This document shows positions 19,785 to 31,833 of a stretch of 34,159 nucleotides of DNA, piece after piece. The translations under genes were made by a program, and so were the position numbers. The stretch's first letter is position 1. Each line of letters opens with the position of its first letter. The stretch is from Spirogloea muscicola. Its lineage: Eukaryota; Streptophyta; Zygnematophyceae; Spirogloeales; Spirogloeaceae. A model generated the notes under the pieces. The model did not search any database. It was not told where the DNA came from and saw only the letters and a program-made list of their open reading frames with translations. The stretch covers positions 1,109,770 to 1,143,928 of the forward strand of contig WELB01000002.1 in NCBI GenBank assembly GCA_009602725.1. The letters are read 5' to 3'.

Positions 19785-22700
19785 ATGGCCAGCCCACCCT
19801 CAGGGGCGCTACTGCTGGCCCGGCACCGACTGAGCTCGGCACCTCTGGCTGCAGACGGCGCAGGCGTGGTCGTCCCGCTGTCGCCACAGTGGCTCCTCGC
19901 CAAGCCTGGGGACGGCGGCAAGGCTCCTCCCGGACCGGCGGTGTGACGTCTCTCGTCTATCTTCCCTGTAGCCCTGCTGACGCTTCTGTTGCAGCCTTGG
20001 CGGCGTCGTTCAAGTTTTCCATAGCAGGACCTGCCGGTGCCACACTCTCAATGCTCACGCCCATCATGCTGCTGCGACTTCTGGCCTGCTGCCGTGCAGG
20101 AGATCACTCGGTCGCCTTTGTCAGGCCCCCAGGGCCAGGACCATGGGCTGTCAAAAGACAGCTTGGGCCGAGAGCGGGAGCGGGAGGCGGAGCGCGACCG
20201 TGACAACAACTGGGAGAGGGAGCGGGAACGCGAGCGCGAGCGGGAGCGGGAGCGGGAGCGCCCCCGACGCGGTGACTGGTGGCGCACCCTGAGCGACCGC
20301 GACCGCGAGCGCGATATTGAAGGCACGCGGCGCGAGCGCTGGCGCGAGGACGAGCGCGACAACGCACCCGCGCGGGCAGCGATGCCGCCGCCGCATCGCT
20401 GGTCCAAGGATGCGTGGGACAATGCGCCGCCGATCGATCGCTGGCCCGGCCCAGACAGCAACAACGGCGGTGGAGGGGTCAGCCTTGGTGGCATGCGGAA
20501 CTCCAAGTGGATTCGCTCGGAGGACCCGGGGTGGGGCGGCGAGCGCGACAAAATTCGCAAGCCGTGGGGGCAGGAGGAGGGTGCTGGCGATCCGCCACCG
20601 CGCCCCAGCGCGGGAAGCGGCGGCAGCGCTGGCGGTGGCATTGCTGCCGAGGGCGACGGCGTTGCAGGAAGGCCCGGAGCCTGGCGGTCGCAGTCGTTTG
20701 GCCACCGTGGTCGCGGCGAGTTGGCCTCAGGCCAGGGTCCGCCACCATTGCCGCAGCTGGTTGCCAAGCTGGAGCCAGTGGCAGCGCTGGCGGCAGCTCC
20801 TCTGCATGCCCCGCCGCACCGCAGCCCTGGGCTGGGGTTCACGGTGGGCCGCGGGCGCGGCGTGAGTCCTGCCGGCAGCAGCCGCGGCAGTGGGCAGCAC
20901 CCTATCAATCCACCACTAGTGGTCCCAATGCTCGGCGCTGGCGGTGATGGCTTGCCCCAGGAGGCCCCCGGGTCGGCAGAGCTGCGCTATGCACGGGGGC
21001 GCCTGCTGGAGCTGCATCGCAAGAGCCGCATCCTGCCATCATTTCGACGCTACCCCGAGGGTTTTGTGGAAGTTCCCGGGCTTACGCAGTTGGACCCTGT
21101 GGAACCACTCGCTCTCTTTCCACCTGATGCCCAGGAGGAGGTGCGGTGATACTTGCTCCCCCGCTCTCGCTACCACTTCCTCACTATAAGGCTCTTTGCA
21201 GGTCTGCAGCAACATGGTGGTCATCTTGATGACAAGCATTGGAGACCGTGCCAGCCTGACTTGTGTGCCGCCCTGTGGTCAAGCAGGCGTTGCGAGAGGC
21301 CATGTTCAACGGCGAGCCTGTCCACAGCCGAGCCGCCGCGCACGAGGCTGCTCTTGCAAGCACACCGCCAGACGAGTCGGCAGGGCGCGGCTTTGGGTGG
21401 GCTGCCCCAGCTGCACATGCACCAGGTATAAAGTCTGCAACACTCCTGTTCAGAAGTACAATAAATGAGCAGTGGCCCAACAAGTAGGAGGGGATCATTG
21501 GTGTTGCTGCCGCTTGGAAGTGCCAACGGTTGCTTCAGATTGCCCTCTTACTGTCAGTTGCAATTGTCCTTGCTTGCAGCACCAAGTGATGTTGCAGTTC
21601 AGCTGCACAATGTGACAATCAACGACGATGCGCCAGACGCAGAAGCTAGGACGGAGCTTAGCAATGCTGCCGCTGCCACGGGCGCAAGCAGCAATGTACA
21701 TGGAGCCCGGCCGGTCGAGCCCTCGGACACTTGGTCATTGCAGCGTAACGAGAAGGGCGGCAAAGGCGCCAAAGAGATGGCGACCACCGACGCAACCAGC
21801 GTCAGTGCTGCAGGTGTGGTGGCCACCAAGAATTTGGCGTCGCTGCTCGAGGACTTGCAACTGCTGTATAAGGACCCGCAAGGAGAGGTGCAGGGCCCGT
21901 TCGCCGGCAGCGACATTGCTGGCTGGTTGGAGGCCGGGTTTTTTGGCTTGGAGCTGCTTGTGCAACCTGCCGATGCCCCCCCCGGCACGCCCTTCCTGCC
22001 CCTTGGCACAGTCGTGCCTCAGCTCAATCCCAAGCCCGCCGTGCCGCCCGGGTTTGCAGTTGCCACAAGGGCTGCTTCAGCCGCTAATGGCACGCTTGCA
22101 AGTGAGGAGGCAAAGGAGGAGACTGCTCTCAGCCTGGCGGAGCAGGCCAAGGTGGCAATGACAGGAGGTCTTCCTATTGATGTCAAGAGCATTCCCAGAG
22201 CAACCCTGCCTGATGTAGAGGCGTTAAGTGCCCGTGCCATGGAGGAGCTGGACGAGCAAGCTGAGCGCCCAGCATCCAGCTGCAGCCCTGAGCTGGCGAG
22301 CTCTGGCACGGGCGCCAACAATCATAGGCCAGGTGGCTCCTTGTCTGCTTCACTGGTAGCTGCAACGAAGTTGACAATGTTGTGGATCTCCTTCTGCCTT
22401 GCGACGTGGCATACCTGGCATACTTGATAATCTGAGCTCAGTGCAGAACTTTGATGATCTTCTCTACATGTCTCACTTACTGCCTCTATTGCAGATGTGC
22501 TGTTCAACGGCGATGCCTCGGTGTCATTGAAAGTGGCAGTTCCCAGCCTGGGCACAGACAAGTCGCTGGAGCGCACCTTCTCGCAGCGGCGGCGCATGTC
22601 TGCTTTTCCACAGGTGGAGAACGACCACCGTGACGAGGCGCCGGCGCTACTTCCCTCTGAGGGACCCCTGTTGGGCAAGCCCTGGTTCTTTGAGGAGGAT

Positions 22701-25700
22701 GTCTTCCCATTGCCACCGCCACGGGTGCTACAGGAGCAGCAAAACGTCAAGGACGAGCAGCTGCCAGCAGTGTCGGCATGGCTACCCAATGGCCCCGTAT
22801 CAGCAATGCCTTCACCGCTTGCTTCCGCGGAGGTGGCAGCTTCTGACAGAGTTGCGGGGGTGCTTCCGGCGGGCATGGTCCCTGATAGAATGCTGCACCA
22901 TCTTGAACAACAGCACCCGCCGCCATCATTGCAGCAGCAGCCACAGCACCAGCGGCTTGCTTTCCCACTTGAGCAGTCCATGGTAGGCCCCCAGCAGGTG
23001 CCTGCAGCCCTCGCGCTGGACTTGTTGCAACAGCAGCAGCAGCGGCAGCCGCAGCAATTGCACCAGAGCCACCACCAATTAGCTCAACAGCACCAGCATC
23101 AGCTGCTGCTATCCCAGATGCAGGCGCAGGCGGCGGCAGCTGCATCCGCCACACTCGGAGGCTCCCTGGTGCCGCCCGGAGCGGCTGCTGCACATGGTGC
23201 GGAGCAGCTCCTGCGCCAGTATCAGCATCACCAGCAGCTCCTGGCTGTGGAGCGCTTGCTCAAGGAGAACCCCAGCCTGGCGGAGCTGCCGCTGCACCTA
23301 CTGCTGCCTCTTGTAAGTTCTTGTCCTCCCTTGCTATGATGCTATGATGCCAATGTAGATGGAGCCACTTATGAAGCAGCCACTGCTTCACTGCTTCTTT
23401 ATAGTGCTCCTGCCATGTAGTGCTTTTGCCTCGAACTTTCCTGCCCCAGACCGTGAGGCCCTGCCTGCACCCAGCTAATGTGGCTCCTGGTGTTCTTCAT
23501 CTTGATGGTCTTATGCCAATTGCAGCAGATATGCTCACATGCACTGCCCCACTTCCTGCAGGCCCTACACCAGCAAGATGTCCTACCTGGCAACAATCAG
23601 CTCCATGGGCACCATGGCATGCACCCGCTTGGTCAGCCCGGCTTGCCAACGGATCATGAGCTTCCCTTGCGCATGTCTGGCGTGTGGGAGGTTGACGGGC
23701 ACGGCCAGTTTGTTCAGAGGTCGGGCCAGTCAGCTGGCAAGCTGGAGTTCAATCAGGAACAGCAAGCTCCCTTGGCGGCGGGGCACTTGGATGGCACTTT
23801 GAGAGGGAGGCTGCCTAATGACGCAGAGCTGACACCTGACAGGCGCAATTCTCACGGCTTGTCTGGTGCCATGGCTGTTGAGGATCTGCCCCCGCCAACG
23901 GCTTGGGAGCCTCTGCAAGTCGAGCAGCAGGAGGCAGTGCAGCTGCAACCACTGCCACAGCCACACCTGTCGCAGACATTGCAGAAGCAGCTGCAGTCAC
24001 AACACTTGCCTGTGCAGCAGCCCCAGGTGCCATCGCCTTCACTGGCCATGCAGGAGCAGCAGGAGCTCGAGCAGGTACATGAGCCAGTACTGCAGCAGCA
24101 GCAGCAAACAACACACCACCAAGACCTCCAGCAGCAACAGCAGCATCTGAAGCATGCGGTTCTGCAGCAGCAGCAGCAGCAGCAGCAGCAGGCTTGGCAA
24201 AGGCAAGAAGCAGCGCAGCCTCCATCACCAGCCTGGGCGACTGCGGCTGAGGCTGCTGTAACCAGGCCAGCGCAGTCTCTGAAGGAGATACAGGAGGAGG
24301 AGGCAGCTCGTGCAGCCCAGGCGGCTGTTGCTGCTGCCCACATGTCGCCATCTGCGCCTGCGCCAGGGAGGCCTTGGGCCAGCTCAGCTACTGCACCCCA
24401 GTCATTGAGAGAGATCCAGCTGGAAGAGGAGCAGCGGGCTTCCAGGCCCACCGCTGCTGCCACACCCCCGCGCTGGGACCAGGTGAAGATGGAGCTGGCG
24501 CCGCCCGTTGCTGTGGGCAAGAGGGGCCAGGGTCATGCGCTAGCTGCCCAGATCCTGGCAGCCGCCCAGAGTGAGGTTGCCATTGCCGAGAAGGAGGACA
24601 GCAGCCAGGCAGAATTCGTGGAGCCCCGTGAGAGCCGCAAGAGTAAGAAGCGCGCCGCCAAGGCCAGGGCTAGCTCTGGCGGGCCAGCGACAACAGTGGC
24701 TGTGCAAGCTGCTATGCCCGAGCCAGGCTCCTTGCCTGCGCCACCTAAGAGCACTCCTAAACGCACAGCTAGTGATCAGCAGCAGCTGCCAAGCATGCCT
24801 TTGCCGCCTGGACCATCGTTGGCTGATTACCTGCAGCCTCAGCAGCGGGACAGCGCTCAACCGGATGCTCAAGCGCCGGCTGCGTGGGCGGCAAAGCAAG
24901 TGGTGTCGCCACACAGCCTGTCGTTGAAAGAGATTCAGGAGGCAGAGCTCCGGCTTGCTGCGGAGCAGGCTCGCGCCCTGGCCCTTCAGCAGGCCCAAGC
25001 TGCTGCAATGCAGCCCAAGACCGCCGCGACCAGTGGCTCATGGCTGCAGCAGCGGTCTCCATCTGCTGCCGCCGCATCATTGCAGTCCGGAGGAGCTTTG
25101 ACTTTGGGACAGGGATCGGCACCAAGGGCACCTCCAGCAGCACCTGCTGCCTCCGTCCCATCCGTTGAAGATGATGACGACCTCTTCTGGGACTACGGGC
25201 ATGATGTGACCCTTCAAGTTGGCAACGTGAAGAACCCTCAGCCTGTGGCACCAGCCCGCAGGTAGTGCTCGCATTGTGGTATTGCCCGAACCCCCATGCA
25301 TTGTAATAGAGGAAGCACTTGTTGATGTATGTAACATCACAAGCAAGTCTAATAGTCGGCAACGTGGTGCCGCCTTTTTGTCTGTTCACTTCAAATTCTG
25401 CTGCCATAACATGCAGAGCATCGGAAAGTCACCGAGCCCCAGCGGCAGTTGCTGCGGGAGCTCGTTCGTCATTGGCCGCACCCGGGGCTATGCCGGCAGC
25501 TTCGCTCCTGCGGGCACCAACGGCACCTCAAGACAGTGTCGTCGACTTTCCGTCATTGGCAGCGCTGGCACCAGTCAGTAGGACCATGGCAAAGCCCAAG
25601 AAGCTACCTCAAGGGAAAGGTATGTTCCCCTTGGATGCTTCAATCATTGGTCCAAGAGCATCTACGCATGGCACGAGCTTCCAGTTTGACAAAGGATGTG

Positions 25701-26395
25701 TTTGCCTGCTTCCAGATGTTGCTACAGCACCTGCAAAGGTGGATGCTGTCGACGCAGCGGAAATGATCAGGGGCCGGGAGTTCCGGCAATGGTGCGCAGT
25801 CCAGGTCATGGAATTGACGGGAAGAGAAGGTGAGAGCATCCTCTGCATTGACGGGTATTGCTTCCTCATCAAACAGATGTACTATGTACATAGTTGGCGT
25901 GCCCCCTCCTTGGTTGTGGTTGTTGAGAACTGTTGCTACATTCATGGACTTGCAGATTTGACGCTGCTGGAGTTTTGTGTCTCCTTGCCCTCGGCAAGTG
26001 AAGTGGGTGGCTACATTGAGCAGTATTTGGGAGCAACGCCATCTGTTGTGGCATTTAAGGGCGAGTTTCTGACTCGCCGGCAACACTTGTCCCCAGCAGC
26101 TATTCACATTGCTTTCCCCGTGATCTCTGAGGCTCTCATAAGTGACTCCAAGGTCAGTAGTGGTGGGACAGGGGTGCTCAGACCTGCCACAACGCCCAGC
26201 TCTGCACCAGCACCCATGGCCCCAACAGCTGCCGTGGCCAGCGCAGCTGGGCAGCAGTCTGCCGCCGAACTCGCGGAGGTGGCCAAGAAGAAAAGCAAGA
26301 AGGGAAAGAAAGTGGTGGATCCTTCTTTGCTTGGCTTCTCAGTGTCCAGCAATCGAATCATGAAGGGCGAGATCCAACGTGTAGAGGATTTATGA
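19785..26395 (+). CDS. EXA1: EXA1/PSIG1-type GYF-domain protein, eIF4E-binding translational regulator
   Basis: Homologue of plant EXA1 (MUSE11/PSIG1), a GYF-domain repressor of translation. Exons: 19785-19940, 20100-21140, 21287-21425, 21580-22332, 22495-23312, 23562-25261, 25417-25619, 25716-25829, 25956-26395; all phases close, giving 1,787 residues, near the plant length. ATG 19785 is the first in frame (ACCATGG). Order: N-terminal block [14 protein letters not shown]; Arg/Glu-rich low-complexity region (~75-115); canonical eIF4E-binding motif YARGRLL at 349-355; GYF domain ([12 protein letters not shown] from Y542, then [12 protein letters not shown]); Q-rich regions, including a (CAG)n tract; three SL(K/R)EIQ repeats; a DFPSL motif; and a C-terminal module ([19 protein letters not shown]) ending [14 protein letters not shown] and [10 protein letters not shown]. 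The conserved ends argue the gene is complete. Confidence 0.88.
24164..24191 (+). repeat. (CAG)n tract encoding polyglutamine in EXA1
   Basis: Nine consecutive CAG codons encode a Gln run near residue 1170; similar shorter runs occur at 23029-23041 and 24093-24107. Such pure triplet runs are prone to length change. Confidence 0.9.
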
Positions 26396-27525
26396 TATTA
26401 GACGGTATTTGTCTCGTCTGCCCCCCCCTCTTTCCCCCCAATTCTTTTATTGATTGGCACCACTAAAGATTCGCTTCAATGCCGCTTCAATGCCACAAGT
26501 AGTCAGCATCCGAGGTAGTAAGTGCAAGCCTACAGTGATGGGTCGCTTTTGAGGAGTGGGGAAGGAAGGGGGTTGGGAGCAAATGGTTGGGGGCAGGAGG
26601 GTTTGGTTGGTTGTGAAAGGGCATAGCATGTTTTTGGATGTCAGGTCTAAGTTAAGTGGTTGGTCCTCCTTGCGTCTGCATTGCCACAATGCTCGTGAAT
26701 GAAGCAAGGGTAAGCCAAGCATTGCAAGCATAGCAAAGGACGATGCGGCAGACAGCAGGGCATGCGGCAGCTATTGACAGTCACCATTTTCATATACAAG
26801 TAAAATCAACTTAATTGAGATTCTCTCATCAGAAGCAAGACTCGCACACTTTATCCGACTGGTTGGGCACAGCTGGGCCTCAGCTCGTCTGAGTGGGTCA
26901 ACTCAGTGGAGCAGCAAGCATGGGGGCCACAGGGGAGCAAGAGAGGGGTGGGGATGGTGATAGCACCAAGTGGGGCCAATGTCAGGACCACAACGGAAAG
27001 TCAAGGCCCGTGCTTACAAGAAGGGGGCTACCGAACGAGGCATCTGGCGCCAGCCCAGCGCAAGGGACTACCCAGCTGGCCCGATTGGCCAAGGGAGCAG
27101 TGAGCAGTGGCGGTGGGTAGTCGAGGCCAGTCATTGGATGAGATCGGACAGCGTCAAGAGTAGCAAACATCACAGAGCGGGATGTCACCCCTCTTGCCGA
27201 GGGTTGCTAAGCCTGGTAAGCCACTGAAGGGTGGGCCGACTGGTGGTGAAAGCAGGGAGTTAGCGCTGGCACAGGAGCCAGCAGCATTGGCGCTGTCATC
27301 AGTGAAGAGCAGGGATGCGGGACAACGCCCCTATGGCCGCTTGTTCGCTTCCAACATGGCGTGGGGGCTGGCGTCGTCCGCCAGGGCCTCGGAGAGGGAG
27401 GAGTGAGACGGGGACCGCCTTGAAGGAAATGCGTGTATATAAAGAGATGGGGAGGCCATGTGTGGCCAAGTACACAGGCAAGCACATTGGACAAATGTAC
27501 GTCACCTGCTGCTAAGCTGACCCGC
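26396..27525. other. Spacer after EXA1
   Basis: No supported gene. It contains a C-rich tract just after the EXA1 stop (26420-26440), a short tandem repeat of CTTCAATGCCG near 26474-26494, a G-rich stretch at 26550-26640, and a TATATAAAG box at 27436-27444 on the + strand about 530 bases before the transporter ATG. The right end presumably includes the 3' UTR of the retroelement relic that follows. Confidence 0.5.
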
Positions 27526-27700
27526 TCAGTAACCACGAGTCAGCACATAGAGGTCGCTAGCTGACGCTCGAATACCGGACGGCAATTGACTAGCTCTTGT
27601 GCCAGCAGCTAAGGCTCGACCAGCTTTCTGATGCAGAGCATACGCCTGAGCTCGTTGCAGACAGGTTGACACTCGACGTCGCAGAAATGACAGATAGGCT
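27526..27700 (-). pseudogene. 3'-end relic of a second, related LINE-like element
   Basis: The minus strand encodes a tail ending SDLYVLTRGY then stop, with RRRVSTCLQRAQAYALHQ and AGRALAAG before it. It aligns to the copy 1 tail (MRLAVSLQRSMARALHL, AGRALAAA, SDLRLLSRGY), including the identical DNA GGTTACTGA at the stop. The rest is diverged, so this belongs to another subfamily or is old. Only about 55 codons are recognisable; the hairpin module is not seen after the stop. Confidence 0.65.
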
Positions 27701-27941
27701 GCCGGCATACCCATCTGGGCTGGGAGCATATCCTCGCGTCGTGCATATCCCAGACTCGCTATGTTCTCGAGTAGGGTATGGAAGCGAGGACCCAAAGGAA
27801 GGGGGGCGGGAGCGTGACGTCGCCCGCCCGGCGGGCAGCGCCAGGTGGCCGACGAGAGCCGCCACTCCCCGCTCCCTCCCACCACCACTACCACTGCCGC
27901 CGCTCCCAGCGCGCCTGCGCCCACGGTCGCCCGCGCCGGCC

Positions 27942-27965
27942 ATGGCGTCGCCCCGCGCGTGCTGA
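27942..27965 (+). other. Upstream ORF in the transporter 5' leader
   Basis: An ATG in strong context (GGCCATGG) opens a 7-codon uORF (MASPRAC, stop 27963-27965) that ends 6 bases before the transporter ATG at 27972. If transcribed, it would be met first by scanning ribosomes. Confidence 0.45.
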
Positions 27966-27971
27966 CCCCGC

Positions 27972-30900
27972 ATGGCGCCCGGCTCCAGCGGCGGCGGTGC
28001 GGGCCGCCAGGCGACAGGCGGCCAGTGCGAGCCTGCGCAGGCTGCCTCGGGCGGCCACGCCGCCATGGCGGCAGCCGCGAAGGAAGCCACGCCGCTCCCC
28101 CGCGGGCCTCTGCTGGCGCTGGCGGGGGCGCTGCTGACCAACTCCATGGCCTCCACGATCCTCCTCCCCTTTGCTGCGTTCATGGTCAGCCCTGCACGGC
28201 GCTTGCTTGCTCTCGTGGATGTGCCCCTGCCACCTCGCAATTCTCGCAGGCACAGGCATCGAGGAAGCCCGCTGAGCTACCATTGCAATGTCGCTGATGA
28301 GGAGGGCTCACGAGAAGCTCTGACTGACGGCCGGGCGGCTCGTCGCAACTGTCTTATGAAGGTGGCAGATTTCCACGTCACAGATGATCCTGCACGCCTC
28401 GGGTCAGTCTTTTTCTCTCTGACTGGCTCGACTTCCGCGCATAAGTGGGAGCTCAGGATTCTAAGCTACACCTACACGATCTGGACGAATCAGTGATCGA
28501 ACACACAAGTCACTCAAATACTAAAGTCAAGGAACTCTTCCTGATTACTTGTGCTCGCTTGCCCGGTGGCTGCTCCTTCATGCAGCTACTATGCAGGTTA
28601 TCTGGCCTCTGCCTTCAGCTTTGGGCTTCTTCTTTCAAGCTTTTTCTGGGGGTGGGTTGAACAAGGCCAAGCCCAGCCCGCTATGCAGGGTTGCAGCTCT
28701 CAGCCTCTTATGCATCCACAGTTCATACGGCTTTGGCATGTCAGAGCAGCAATTTTGGGCACTCAAGGTTTTCTCAGCATACACGAGACAAGCAGTAATG
28801 AATTTGCTTGTCTGGAACAGGCTGATGTCCGACCGCATTGGTCGGAGACCCGTGATCCTCTTTGGACTTTTCACCAACTTAATCTGTGCTCTCATATTCG
28901 GCTTCAGCAAGACTTTTGGAGTCGCAATAGGGGCTCGCTTTGCAAATGGCCTTCTCTCTGGTGTGGTTGGCGTGGGAAAGACGTGAGAGGCTGCACTTCA
29001 TGCAGAGACTCGAATTTTGAAGAATCTATAGATGAACATCCTTGCAAGACTTGCATGCTATAGCCCAGCAAAAAGCGCATGTTTTCATAGAGTCGTTATG
29101 GGCATATGAGATGGCAGTGGCTCTGTGTGACCATCAGCTGTGGAATGACAGGGCTTTGTCGGAGATTAGCGATTCGTCCAACCAGGCTGCAGGGTGAGTT
29201 TGACCTTTTCATGATTAGGGGGGCTCGACTGCAAGGAAAGCTTTTGATGAGCTTAAGCAGCTTGTCTTTGCCAATGCTTGTCACAGCTTGACATTGTGTT
29301 AGCTGTGTGCAGCTGCTTATCGCCTGACACCAGAATTTAATCATTGCAGCTTCTCAATCATTGGCGTCTGCTGGGGCATTGGCTTGCTATTCGGTGAGGC
29401 GCTTTGAAGTCACTTGACTGACTCTTCAAGTGTGACCTTTGCAATGGGTAGGAGTATTGAAAGGTTCTGTGAGGAATGGGCAATCCTAAACCCCAAGCCC
29501 CCTGAGTCCTAAACCCCTTAACCCCTAAATTATATACTTCAAACCCTAAATTGATCATTGCCGGCTGCTTTGATGGATGCTTTCAACGTCTGCACAGTTG
29601 GCAGCAGGAGCTTCGACTAACAATATATTTTGCATGTTGTAGGCCCTGCTGTTGGAGGACTGCTGTGCCAGCCAGCTGAGAAGTACTCCAACTTGCCCAT
29701 ATTTGCAAGGGGTACCATTTTTGACCAGTATCCCTTTGCTCTTCCCTGTCTACTGCTGGCGATTTTCACAACTGTAGGCCTGTGTCTATGTATAGCCTTC
29801 CTCCCTGAGACTCTAGGGAGGGCTAAAGCCATTCCAGCGATGGGCTTAGACGATGGCGAGGATGGAGATCACCTCCTTCCATCTCATGGTGGCAAGCAGC
29901 TCTCAGCTGGCATACAAGAGTTAGAGCTTCAGAGAGAGGATGATATTGCCTTGCAGGTCATCCCAGGCATTGCAGGCTGTGATCTTCCAGGTCATGCGAC
30001 CAGCCCAGCATCCGTCTTGTCAGTAAGTCCTGCGCTTGAAGAAACAAGCTACATTCAGTGCACAGTGGAAGGAGGTGCACTATGTGATGAGCTGGCTTCG
30101 TGGAATGCTGGAAAGCCCGAAGCTATGGAAGATACCACAGTCTCGCTGTTAGCAGTGAAGGACCCTGAATATTTACAGGCGCAGTCCTCAGCTCGAAGTT
30201 TACGTAGGTTAGGTACTTTCTCCAAGAACAAGGGTGAAAGGGGCTATACTGCTTGGTTCCTGCATTTCTGGTCAAGGAATAAGGACAGCAGTGCAAGGTA
30301 CACCAGCTCAGAGCTTGATGACTGGTCTTTACGTGCTAAGAAGAAACTGGAGGAGGAGAAAGAAAGGTCTGAAGTTGCTGAAGGCAAACCGAGCATGCTA
30401 AATGCCCTTTTAGGAGAGCAGGATACAGGTGATTCCTGACTCTGTCCCTCATTCTGTCAGCCTATAATGCATGGTCTCATGTTGGAAGTAGATGACGAGC
30501 ATTGACAATGAGCACCTCATGGAGCGGAGTGCATGATAATTGTGTGTAATATACTCATGTTTGTCTCTATGATGCAGTAGTTGCAATCCTGGTGTATTGC
30601 GGAATGTCTTTCATTTTCTCAGACTTTGATGAGGTAGGAAGCGGTCCGACAGGTGCCACAGCTGCTTGTGCCTCAATGATTGTTTTCTCATCAGAAATGG
30701 ATGAGAACATGTATTCCGATCTTCCTGTGTAAAGCACTAGCCTATGCTTCTATCAGCTGTTGTGAGATTGTATACGAGGCTGCATGTGTTGCATAATAAC
30801 GTGTTGCCTGTTTGCTGTTTACTCTCTGCTCTAGGTATTCCCGCTTTGGTCCCTGAGTGATCCGGCTGTAGGGGGCCTTCATTTTGGAACGAATGATGTC

Positions 30901-31833
30901 GGCCTCGCGCAGACTGCTGGTGGTGCAGCACTAGTGAGTCTGTCCACCACGGTTCCTTGCCTTGTTGTAAGGACTCCTGGCATTGAGCAGCTTGGCAGCT
31001 TCCATGAAGGTATTCACCCACTGTTGAAGGACGCTTGCTGCTCTCAGATTCCATTCCAGTTGCTGGTGTACCCTCGCATGGTGAAGTACATGGGACCACT
31101 GAAGACCCTGCGGGTTGGCCTAGTTATAGCGCTGGTCATGTCCTTATTGCCATTAGTGCACTTGCTTGGGAAAAGCGGTGCTACAGTACATGTGGCTGTT
31201 ACGGTCGGCATGATGTTGAGAAGGTGAGTTAAGCAGCTATTAAGTACACTCTCAGGGATGCTGTATTACTGGCAATGGTGACAAGAAGAGAGAGAGCGTG
31301 CAGTACGCATGCAACAAAAGTGAGGCCACATCAGCCAATACACTGGTCACGCAAAAGCTAGTGCAATGGATTGGGAATGAAGACATTAAGTAAGGATGTT
31401 GAGAATATCATTGCGTGATCTGCTCAATAGCTCATCATACTCGTCAGTAGAGTGGTGGAGAATGGAATACTTGGCTGAGCACTTTCTTGTGCACAGCTCC
31501 ACTGACCCGTTCATGTCTCGTCATTGCAGTGTGGGCTCTCTATGTGGTTTCACGTCCATATTTATCCTCATTGTCAACAGCGTGAGCCTCCCTCAGCATC
31601 TTGGTGCAGTCAATGGTCTGGCTCAGACAGGCTCTGCCATCAGCAGAGCACTGGCACCGACAGTGGGGGGCAGCATGTATGCTTGGAGCATCAGTGGCAA
31701 GTCCAGCCCTCACAAATTCACTCTCTTTGACTACCACTTGCCCTTTGTATTCATTGGCTTCTTGATCATATTCATGATTCTTCTTTCTATGAAGTTGCCA
31801 CCATCACTAGACAACCGCAAATTTCTTTCCTAG
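27972..31833 (+). CDS. Major facilitator superfamily transporter, ZIFL-like
   Basis: Twelve-span MFS carrier resembling the plant zinc-induced facilitator-like (ZIFL) group, proton-coupled exporters at tonoplast or plasma membrane; substrate cannot be read from sequence. Exons: 27972-28184, 28362-28402, 28586-28651, 28821-28982, 29152-29193, 29350-29393, 29643-30428, 30578-30633, 30835-30933, 31048-31223, 31530-31833; all phases close, giving 662 residues. Several exons are tiny (41, 42, 44 bases). Motif A is GLMSDRIGRRPVI (~108-120) and motif C is WGIGLLFGPAVGG (~181-193), as in antiporters. The loop between TM6 and TM7 is unusually long (~220 residues, acidic/Ser-rich, with a Lys/Glu-rich end), making the protein well over the usual ~480. 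The ZIFL N-terminal CPGC-type motif is not seen. The start at 27972 gives the first membrane span; ATG 28065 is an alternative. Confidence 0.82.
29483..29550 (+). repeat. Telomere-like CCCTAAA tract in a transporter intron
   Basis: Within the intron 29394-29642: CCTAAACCCCAAGCCCC, then CCTAAACCCCTTAACCCC and AAACCCTAAA. This is the second C-rich telomere-like tract in an intron of the window, on the same strand as the transcript, as at 645-689. Confidence 0.7.

Noticed and set aside
19430-20203. 257-codon plus-strand ORF upstream of and overlapping EXA1
   Set aside because: A different frame from the EXA1 exons, Arg/Ala/Gly-rich from base composition, with no homology seen.
20048-20908. 286-codon minus-strand ORF with SR-rich stretches, like a splicing factor
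   Set aside because: It is the reverse complement of the Arg/Glu repeats in EXA1 exon 2; no RRM or other domain is present.
23852-24520. Minus-strand Cys-rich ORF (poly-Cys runs)
   Set aside because: An artefact of reading CAG repeats in reverse, where CTGCTG in another frame gives TGC codons.
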